DNA from: Atriophallophorus winterbourni
Taxonomy: Eukaryota > Platyhelminthes > Trematoda > Plagiorchiida > Microphallidae
DNA length: 64,000 bases
NCBI GenBank assembly: GCA_013407085.1
Contig: JACCGJ010020296.1
Coordinates: 1 to 64,000 of the forward strand
Direction: 5' to 3'
Below, in pieces: positions 56,060 through 64,000 of this stretch. The position numbers and the translations under genes were made by a program. Under the pieces are notes generated by a model. That model worked only from the letters and a program-made list of their open reading frames with translations. It made no database searches and was not told where the DNA came from. How positions within the stretch are numbered: position 1 is the first letter of the stretch; every line of letters starts with the position of its first letter.

Positions 56060-57715
56060 CAAAGTTTTAATGGTCCAAAAAGTAAATACTTTTCAGTAAC
56101 CACAGATTAAAAATATAGGGAATTCATAAAAACAACGCAAATGTTTTATACACAACGAAAGTCAGCACGTGTATTCAGGTGCAAGGTTGGGTTTGGTCAA
56201 CATATACTTGTCAAGTTCAGCCTTGAACATGTTCAGGCTTGTTGCGCAAATGATATGTGGGGGCAGGGAGTTCCATAGAAAACAGACTCTGACAGCAAAG
56301 AAAAACCGTCGACAATTTGATCTGGAGTGTGGAATAATTAACCTGTACCCATGCGATCTGCTACCACGTGCTTCTTGCCGATGAAACAGGTGTTCGAGTG
56401 GGTGATCCACTGTATGCAGAATATTGAAAAGCAGGATCAAGTCACCCCTGAGACGACGGTACGAAAAGTCAAAGAGGTTTAGTGTTGCAATCCGCTCCTC
56501 GTATGGCCTGTTGTATAGCCCGGTCACCAGTTTTCTAGCGCGGTGGTATAAACGTTGCAGCAAGGTCATGTCCTTTTGTAGCCATGGGGACCATGCTTGA
56601 AAAGCATACTCCATTGTTGGTCGAATATAGGTGTTATTATACGTGGGAGTATCTGCTTTGAGAAACGACCAAAGATCCTTCTGAGCAATGCTAAGATTTG
56701 GCAGGACATTTTGTATACAACAGAACAGTGCCGTGAAGACTTCAGGTTACTGCTAATCCACACGCCCAGGTCTTTCTCTTCAGTAACCCATGATAGTTGC
56801 TGAGATCCCAGAGAGTATGTGAATTCGAATGATTTACCGACGTTCAACATTTTACATTTTTGGATGTTGAATGGTAAGCAGTTCCGCAAGGACCAATTAT
56901 GAAGTGCTTCGAGATCTTTTTGGAGAATTTCGCAATCTGCTATGGTGCGTATGCTAGTCCAGACTTTGATGTCATCCGCAAATAAAATGATTTTTATGAG
57001 TACAATTTCGGGTATATCATTCGCGTACACGAGGAAGAGTATTGGCCCCAAGACTGAGCCTTGAGGTACGCCACTTGTAACTTCTACTGGCCTTGAAAGT
57101 GCCCCATCAACTCTATCCCTTATAACTCTACCAGTCAAGTAGTCCTTTATCCAGGCCAATAATCTGCCGCATACCCCGAGCTATTCCAATTTTTGTAGCA
57201 GTATGCTGTGGTTAACACGATCAAGAGCTTTAGACATGTCCAAGTAACACGCATGGATAGGGCATCCATCGTCCACGGCTCGAGTCCAATTATCACGAGT
57301 TATGAGAATATTGGTGAGACAGGAGTGTCTTGTCCTGAATCCGTGCTGTGCGATGGAAAGAAGCTTATTTTGTTCCAGGTGTTTGATAAGTTCGTCGGCC
57401 ACAAGTCGTTCGAGAACTTTAGAGACCACTGGCAACAACGTGACTGGTCTGTAGTTAGACGCATCAGATCGGTTCCCTCCTTTGTATATCGGAGTGATTA
57501 GTCCACATTTCCAGTCATTAGCAACCGTCGTACAACTCAAGGACAGGTTGAAAAGGTCAGAGAGTGGTGAGAATAGAGCATGGGCGCATTGCTTAAGGAT
57601 GAATGGTGTTATTTCATCAGCACCTGGGGATTTTTTTGTATTTAACCCGCGTAGCTTTACCAGGACACTCTCGGATTTCACAACGATTTCGTGTATCGTA
57701 TTCTGCGACCTGAAT
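56060..57715 (-). mobile_element. Nested CR1-type LINE, 5' truncated
   Basis: Minus-strand RT in three frames: 57,681-57,181 (SPGADEITPFILKQCAHAL, SPLSDLFNLSL, QHGFRTRHSCLTN, CYLDMSKALDRVNHSI), 57,159-56,566 (SGVPQGSVLGPILFLVYAND, ILFADDIKVW, FNIQKCKML) and 56,614-56,162 (MEYAFQAWSPWLQKD, VCFLWNSLPPHI). Only one stop and one shift. The 3' tail AATTACTTTGAATTAC-like repeat lies at 56,045-56,065. It is inserted in reverse into ORF1 of the family 3 element. The KAFDRV box reads KALDRV. Confidence 0.85.
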
Positions 57716-57739
57716 GCAGGTATATCGTAGAATACGCGC

Positions 57740-58236
57740 TCGTTGGGGTAGAATACACTAGAGTAAAATTGAGCGAACGGGTAAAATCGGCACTAAACAG
57801 GACCACTGGGAAAGTAAACGAGCGTGACAGACGTAGTCTTATAATCCTGAACGTTCCTGAAGCTGCTGTCAGTTCAGACGCAAAGTGCAACTCGAAACAC
57901 GATATACTACAATGGAAATTTATTAGCGATACTATCCAAACGAACAATATTGCTGTTATCGACACTTTTCGGATCCCGACATTCCCGAAATACGAGGGTA
58001 ACGCTCCGCGCCCCCTTAAACTGACACTGCTGACTGACAGTATGGCTGATACCGTTCTTAAACACTGGAAACAATTTCGTTACAAATTGCCCCGAGAGAT
58101 TAAAATAATTCCTAAACGCCTCGAAACTAATGACAACCCGGATGATCCCGACTGTCTAAATACTGTGCAGAATGAAACATCTAAACCTGGCGAAAAAAAC
58201 GGAATTCAGCCGACTCTATCCGAGTCAGCGACGTAA
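57740..58236 (+). pseudogene. Family 3 LINE ORF1, second part
   Basis: Continues the ORF1 frame after the nested insertion: VNERDRRSLIILNVPEAAVS, LQWKFISDTIQTNNIAVIDT, GNAPRPLKLTLLTDSMADTV, ending with TAA at 58,234-58,236. It aligns with RRAVIVHGVPIS onward in the 34.7-kb ORF1. Confidence 0.75.
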
Positions 58237-58489
58237 ATTACTTTCCTGTTGATTCCGACCGACCGAACCGTCTTTGCTGTCAACATCGGTTGACAAATTT
58301 TTGTATACGAATGCCCAATGCTTGACAAATAAATTAGACTAATTGACTGAACTAACTACCACACACTCACCAGACGTGATTGCCGTTACTGAGACATGGT
58401 TCCATCCAACTTTAACAGACAACGAAGTAGTCATTGAGGGTATGTCTCTACTTCGTCGCGATCGCCTGGCTCGAGGAGGCGGTTCAAAG

Positions 58490-58620
58490 TGATTCAAATT
58501 GATTCAAAGTTGTATTGGTCTAAAAAGCATTTAGCTTAACAATAACCATAGGATGGAGTTATGAGGTATATACAATAAAAAAGAAGAACAGGAAAACTCA
58601 TGTAGTGTTGCTCTATATCA
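58490..58620 (-). mobile_element. LINE 3' tail inserted in the endonuclease domain
   Basis: The minus strand ends in TTTGAATCAATTTGAATCAC-like repeats after GGTTATTGTTAAGCTAAATG, resembling the 3' UTR at 62,560-62,610. It splits the endonuclease between GMSLLRRDRLARGGG (before) and CQEITDEDLQLQDTLWCSLN (after). Confidence 0.75.
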
Positions 58621-58630
58621 CGTTCAGAGT

Positions 58631-59836
58631 TTGTCATGCCAAGAGATCACTGATGAAGACTTACAACTACAAGACACACTGTGGTGTTCCCTGAATGTAA
58701 CAGCAGAAGAAGAAAAATGTACAGTGGGTATGATTTACCGTTCGCCCTCCGCCGATGAAGCCTACAATTCAGCATTAGTTGCAAACATAAGCTTAGCGGC
58801 TACCAGATACGGCTGCAGACTTCTTCTGATAGGAGATTTCAATTTGCCGAACTATAAGGGAAATTCAGTCTACCCAGAAAACTCCTTGAATGCTTCATTT
58901 CAACAGTTGCTGGAGGACATTCCACTTTACAACTATATTTTTGACAATACCCGATTTCGGGGTAGTGATACGCCGTCTATTTTGGACTTGATACTGACAA
59001 ACGAAGAGTACGTGATTGAAAGTCTCGCTTATGAAGCTCCTATGGGACTCAGTGACCACTTAGTTATCACGTTTGATTATATTTGTCAGGCAATCAGAAA
59101 AAGTGACACCAGCAAGTTGATTAGGAAAATTGACTTTTCACAACTTAATACTACTCTGAAGAATGTCACAGACCCTGGTCTCGAGTCCGACAGCGTACAA
59201 GGTCAGTGGCAATGGATGGCAAACGAAATTAAAATTGCAGTTGAAATGCACTCTCATCTTGTTCCAAAGGTACGGAAAAGGGGATACACGTTTAAACTGA
59301 GAAGCCGAACACGAAAATGGTTGACTATGCGAAATGCTGCATGGCGGGCTCACCGACTTGATAGTACTGCTGAAAGTTGGGAAACAGTCCGTTTGCTGAG
59401 AAATAAGGTAAACAAACTTGTTGTTGACGACAAATTGAATTATCAAAAACATTTACTCGACAAAAAGGAATCAAACCCAAAAATTCTCGATCAGATCATA
59501 AATAACCTGTCTAGAGTAAAACCAGGGGTTGCCGCCCTAAAGACATGTGATGGAATAACAACGACAGCATCGCAATCAGCTGAAGTTCTAGCCCAATTCT
59601 TCTCCACTGTCCTCAGTCCACCGAACACCGTAACCAGTACTTTGACCTCCGTGATCTCGCCAGAAAACGTTTTACAAGAACTAACTTTTAGCTCGGACAG
59701 TGTCCTCGGTACATTGTTAAGGCTCAACACGAGAAAGTCTCCTGGAGCTGATGAAATTACCCCGCTGATCCTCAGAAGCTGTGCCTATTCTTTGTGTACA
59801 CCGCTTACCTACTTATTTAACCTCTCTATAACCTAA
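58631..59836 (+). pseudogene. Family 3 LINE ORF2: endonuclease end to RT start
   Basis: 401 open codons: TVGMIYRSPSADEAYN, LLLIGDFNLPNYKG, SILDLILTNEEYVIESL, MGLSDHLVITFDYIC (endonuclease C-terminal motifs), a basic linker (RSRTRKWLTMRNAAWRAHRL), and RKSPGADEITPLILRSC (first RT motif). It ends at TAA 59,834-59,836, where the duplication begins. Confidence 0.85.
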
Positions 59837-60258
59837 GGTTTCTTTCCCTGTGAATGGAAGACTGGTATCATTACCCCCGTCTACAAAGGAGGGAACCGTT
59901 CTGAAGTATGCAATTATCGACCAGTAACACTACTACCGGTGATATCTAAAGTGATGGAGCGCCTCGTTGCAAACAGCATCACAAATCACCTGGAAGATAA
60001 TTGCTTGCTCGCAATCGAACAACATGGCTTCAGAAAAAGACACTCTTGCCTTTCAAACCTTCTCCTTGCCCTCGATGACTGACACAAGCTGTGGACAAAG
60101 GTTTCACCATACATGCTTGTTATCTGGATATGTCCAAAGCATTCGATCGTGTTAACCACAGATTGTTACTACAAAAAATAGAGCAATGTGGCATCCAGGG
60201 CTTATTACTAGCCTGGTTGGAGGATTATCTCCGTGACCGTGTTATTCGAGTAAAGGTT
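59826..60258 (+). repeat. Direct duplicate, left copy (433 bp of RT)
   Basis: Matches 61,011-61,441 at about 98 percent by eye, from CTATAACCTAAGGTTTC to GTGTTATTCGAGTAA. Differences include a lost G in GACTG(G)ACAC and GCATCCAGGG against GCATCAAAGG. Confidence 0.85.
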
Positions 60259-61010
60259 CGACGCTGATCTTTTCGCGATTTGACTGCATTAGAACTTACA
60301 CTACCGGCGTCATCTAACCTAAGGGGACGGTGCTGGTTAGAAATTAAGGTAGCGGAAGTGACAGATAAATTATCGCAATTTTCAATGGAATGAGATGAGA
60401 GCATAGGAAAATACATAGAATCATGCAAATGCGAGTTAGAAAATTCAGTACTATGGAGTTCAGGAATGGGAACGGGGTTCAGGTTAACGTCATTCAAACA
60501 GTTGGACGACTTGCCAGATCTGGTTCCTTGCATATTTGAAAACGAGATATTCTCCGTCGTGTGAACCAAATGTCGAGCCAAAATCCAGCGATGATCGAAG
60601 GATTCTCCACGAAATAAAGTAATTGAGTACTGTTGATTCTTATTGAGAATCAAGGAATTCCCCAATATGGAGTTACGCGCAAAATCCCAGGTATTTCAGA
60701 ACCAACGAGGATTTGTCAACAAAAGCGATACTATATTGTGGCAATCAAAATAAAGGAAAAACATACCTCAATTATTGGGTTAACCGGGTTAGATCCGGGT
60801 CAATATCAAAAACAGTATCGAGCACGTATCACGTTACGCACACGAGTCCAAACCAAAAATAGCGCGGTCAAAATGGAGTCAATTACACAAAAAGAAAGAG
60901 TAAAACAAAAGTACAGTAGGAAACAAGAAAAAATATGAAAGTGTTTGGATTTCACAATTCACATGAAATATTACAAATAGATATTGGAAGGTGAAAGGAT
61001 TCAACATCTA
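60259..61010 (-). mobile_element. Probable LINE 5' region between the duplicates
   Basis: Unrelated to the surrounding RT. The minus-strand frame 60,225-60,665 (LNDVNLNPVPIPELHSTEFS, HSIENCDNLSVTSATLI) looks like a low-complexity LINE ORF1 N-terminus, Ser/Asn-rich. The family is not identified. Confidence 0.4.
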
Positions 61011-62390
61011 TAACCTAAGGTTTCTTTCCCTGTGAATGGAAGACTGGTATCATTACCCCCGTTTACAAAGGAGGGAACCGTTCTGAAGTATCCAATTATC
61101 GACCAGTAACACTACTACCGGTGATATCTAAAGTGATGGAGCGCCTCGTTGCAAACAGCATCACAAATCACCTGGAAGATAATTGCTTGCTCGCAATCGA
61201 ACAACATGGCTTCAGAAAAAGACACTCTTGCCTTTCAAACCTTCTCCTTGCCCTCGATGACTGGACACAAGCTGTGGACAAAGGTTTCACCATACATGCT
61301 TGTTATCTGGATATGTCCAAAGCATTCGATCGTGTTAACCACAGTTTGTTACTACAAAAAATAGAGCAATGTGGCATCAAAGGCTCATTACTAGCCTGGT
61401 TGGAGGATTATCTCCGTGACCGTGTTATTCGAGTAAGGTTTGATGGTGCTTTGTCACGGCCACTTACAGTAAAAAGTGCAGTGCCGCAGGGATCGGTGCT
61501 TGGACCAATTCTTTTCTTGTTCTATGTAAACGATTTACCAAAACTTGTTCGGTGCAAAATCTTGCTATTTGCGGATGATATCAAGTTGTGGACACAACTG
61601 AGTATTGCAGACAGCTTCATCTGGACCTCAATGTCTTACAGGAATGGTCGGTTCGAAATGAACTTCCTTTCAATGTGAGAAAATGCAAGGTATTGACATT
61701 TGGAAAACCCTTCGAGTTCTCTTACACCCTTGGTTCCCATACTCTTGAAATAACTGACAAGGAGAAGGACTTGGGTTTGTGGGTGAGCAGCACGTTGAAA
61801 CCGTCACACAACGTTGAGGCTGTCTACGAAAAGACGTCAAAAGTACTGATTCTGCTGAAACGCTTGTTTGGGAGTTTCACTGAGCCGACTGTTCATCGAA
61901 TAATTAATACCTACTTGAGGCCCACCATGGAGTATGCGGTTCAGGCTTGGTCACCCTGGTTAAAGAAAGACATCAATCTCTTGCAGCGAATCTATCATCG
62001 GACCAGGAAGCTCGTGTGCGGCTTAAAGCACAAACAATACGAAGATCGTATTGCAAACCTCAACCTCTTCGACTCTCCTTACCGACGTCTTAGAGGTGAT
62101 CTGATCCTAATGTTTAACATATTGCACACCCACAGCCATCCCCTTAATACACTATTCACACGACAACCACCAAGAACCAGCCGGAGTCATGAGTACACAG
62201 TACTAATTCCCGACTCGCGACTGAACTGTCGAAGATATTTTATTCTGTACGTGTATGTTTCACTTGGAACTCCCTACCCTCGAATGTTGCACATGCACCC
62301 AACTTGGACATATTCAAATCCAGCATAGACAAATTCCTGTCGACTCATCCGAACATTGAGACTATGTATTCCACAACCTAATAACTTTGA
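61011..62390 (+). pseudogene. Family 3 LINE ORF2: reverse transcriptase and C-terminus
   Basis: 61,121-61,678: EQHGFRKRHSCLSNLLLALD, CYLDMSKAFDRVNHSLLLQK, AVPQGSVLGPILFLFYVND, LLFADDIKLW. A shift near 61,600 leads to 61,588-62,328: FNVRKCKVLTFGKPFEFSYT, YLRPTMEYAVQAWSPWLKKD, PDSRLNCRRYF, then another shift in the WNSLP block. The catalytic DD is intact. Confidence 0.85.
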
Positions 62391-62619
62391 ACTCACACAT
62401 CAAATCATCTCGACCCCATGGACATACATGTGCCACTCTACTGAGTGAAAACAGTTTCTATCATTTGGATTTTTACCTGATTCCCGAACTGTTCAGTAAG
62501 TAAACAAATCCCGTTTTAACTGAGATATGTTATTTGTAAATTTCCATATATTTCTGTGGTTTTTGTGAAGCTATATGCTTTTTAGACCATTAAAATGGAA
62601 TTGAATTGGATTCAATTGA

Positions 62620-63315
62620 ACTGAACCTGATCTTACTGTCTACACCGGACGATGGCAAACAGCCAGAAACCGGTATTGGTGTGTAAGAAATAAGCATGTG
62701 AGCAACAAATCACTTTGGACATCCATAATCGCCTTGAGTGCTTTGACCAAGAATCACTTTGTGATTCTGTGTCTAAACATCATGTTTCTTTGTACGAGCC
62801 CTATATAACAGCGGTATACAAGCATAACTTTGATTAACGCTTTGCAACTGTTTCAAGGCTCACTGAACCTGATCATACTGTCTCCACCTGCCTACGGCAA
62901 ACAGTCAGAAACCGGTAGTTGTGTGTAAGGGATGGGGATGTGAGCAACACATTAATTTGGTCATCCATAATCGCCTTGAGTGCTTTGACCAAGAATCACT
63001 TTGTGATTCTGTGTCTGAACATCGTGGTTCTTTGAACGAACCCTATATAACAGTGGCATACAAGCAAACCTTTGATTACCAATTTACCACTATTTCAAGG
63101 CTCGTTGAACCTGATCTTACTGTCTACACCGGACGATGGCAAACAGCCAGAAACCGGTAGTGGTGTCTAAGGGATGGGGATGTGAGCAACACATTAATTT
63201 GGTCATCCATAAGCGCCTTGAGTGCTTTAAACAAGAATCACTTTGTGATTCTGTGTCAAAACATCGTGTTTCGTTGTACGAACCCTATATAACAGTGGCA
63301 TACTAGCATAACTTT
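62620..63315 (+). repeat. Second hammerhead-monomer array (about 2.9 units)
   Basis: Same 242-bp period (GCCAGAAACC or its variant at 62,662, 62,904 and 63,146). It starts within a few bases of the LINE 3' tail and ends at about 63,315 after TACTAGCATAACTTTG. Confidence 0.8.
62632..63171 (+). ncRNA. Three damaged hammerhead motifs
   Basis: 62,632-62,687 and 63,116-63,171 both have CGGACGA in place of CTGACGA. 62,874-62,929 has CTGCCTA. GAAA and CCGGTA are kept in all three. None should cleave by the known mechanism. Confidence 0.7.
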
Positions 63316-63369
63316 GCCTGATCTGATAGGATACCCTTGAAGAGTGCACAAACTCTTTGATTCTTCCTA

Positions 63370-63450
63370 ATCTATCACGAAGGGCTCAGTCCATTTTAAC
63401 GGTTTCATTTAAAAAGCCTTTTAAATTCGCCGAGGGGTCAAACAAGGGTG
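63370..63450 (+). mobile_element. RTE-type RT fragment
   Basis: GGCTCAGTCCATTTTAACGG to GGGTCAAACAAGGGTGTATG matches about 5335-5405 of the RTE copy. Only this short piece remains. Confidence 0.7.
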
Positions 63451-63982
63451 TATGCTAATCTATAGAATCAGGTCAAACTTCTCCATTTTCACACCTATGA
63501 GGATCGTCTTAACAAGTTGCGTCTTTATCAACTGATACATTGACTTCGACGCTTCAATCTCGTTTTTATCCGCCGGATTCCACTTTGATTTTCCGGTTCA
63601 ACATTACAACAGACCCTACAAGTACTCGCTGTCATAGCCATCAAGTTTAAAACCTGAAGACATTGCGGCTCCGGGAGAAAGTCACGTTGTCCATTCGGGT
63701 GGTCAACGCACGGTATGCATTACCGCAAGAACTTGCAATCAGAGTGGTAAGCCCCGAGACTCACTGTTTTGGTGAATCTATCGTTTCAGTGATGACGCTC
63801 ATACGGGAATCGCTACCTTCCTTTGTATCAAAAAGAAGAAGACAAAATAATTTTCGCTGTCATATGTTTATTATTATGGAGTCAGATTTAGTTTTAGAAT
63901 GAGCTATTGCGAGAGTTAGTGTTGTTTTTATATTGCTGAAAATTCGTGAACACGAATAAAGTCATTGTTCTTCTTCTGTACC
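63450..63982 (+). mobile_element. 3' end of the jockey-like LINE with TTC tail
   Basis: Decayed C-terminal frame (63,663-63,899), then GCTGAAAATTCGTGAACACG, AATAAAGTC and TTCTTCTT near 63,970, as at 17,737-17,790. Confidence 0.65.
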
Positions 63983-64000
63983 GGTCGGATAAAAGCCTAC

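Larger units (their letters stand above)
54900..62625 (+). mobile_element. CR1-type LINE, all domains present but broken by nested insertions (family 3)
   Basis: ORF1 (55,198-56,057 and 57,740-58,236), endonuclease (58,330-58,490 and 58,631-59,150), linker and RT start (to 59,836), RT and C-terminus (61,011-62,390), 3' UTR with a TTGAATTGGA-type tail (62,600-62,625). Interruptions: a minus-strand LINE at 56,060-57,715, a minus-strand LINE tail at 58,490-58,620, and a partial duplication with unrelated DNA at 59,826-61,010. The frame upstream and downstream of each insertion belongs to the same ORF, so the insertions came later. Confidence 0.85.

Noticed and set aside
60633..60938. 101-codon plus-strand frame
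   Set aside because: Lys/Arg-rich antisense of the probable LINE 5' region; no motif.
1..64000. CRISPR array, prophage or bacterial operon
   Set aside because: Repeats are eukaryotic retroelements and hammerhead arrays; introns and Pol III boxes exclude a prokaryotic reading.

Overview
The window is eukaryotic genomic DNA: AT-rich, with intron-exon structure, several families of non-LTR retrotransposons (LINEs) and hammerhead-ribozyme repeats. The mix of CR1-type LINEs with a PHD-like finger in ORF1, RTE-type LINEs, and a Pol III-type SINE carrying a hammerhead resembles blood-fluke/trematode genomes. Flatworm origin is an inference, not a proven assignment. No rRNA, tRNA or CRISPR was recognised.

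Region 1 (about 0.7-4.7 kb) is one copy of a segment that recurs inverted at about 33.5-40.6 kb and direct at about 49.0-53.2 kb. Each copy has been hit by its own LINE insertions, and the other copies show the uninterrupted sequence. The inverted copy keeps a 72-codon exon-like block with clean splice borders. RTE-type fragments lie at 3.0-4.0 and 4.74-5.67 kb.

Region 2 (6.9-27.8 kb, minus strand) is the only host gene I can build with confidence: a single-pass membrane protein with a signal peptide, about five or six Ig-like domains, one FN3 domain, one transmembrane helix and a tail of about 33 residues. Fifteen exons were traced by matching splice sites and reading phases (about 880 codons). 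Two joins are imperfect. Its introns hold a LINE with an open RT frame, an antisense LINE of about 3.5 kb, LINE tails and a hammerhead SINE.

Region 3 (29-48.8 kb) is a LINE graveyard. It includes a nearly full-length CR1-type element (34.4-39.0 kb) whose 458-codon ORF1 is open and whose ORF2 has only a few lesions.

Region 4 (53.4-54.8 and 62.6-63.3 kb) holds tandem arrays of a monomer of about 242 bp, each with a type I hammerhead ribozyme motif. This is the architecture of metazoan retrozymes. In the first array three ribozyme cores look intact; in the second all three are damaged. Between them (55.2-62.6 kb) lies a CR1-type LINE broken by nested insertions and by a 433-bp direct duplication.

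The retroelement proteins (ORF1 nucleic-acid binding; ORF2 AP-endonuclease plus reverse transcriptase) would together drive target-primed insertion. The SINE and retrozyme units encode no protein of their own and would depend on such machinery.
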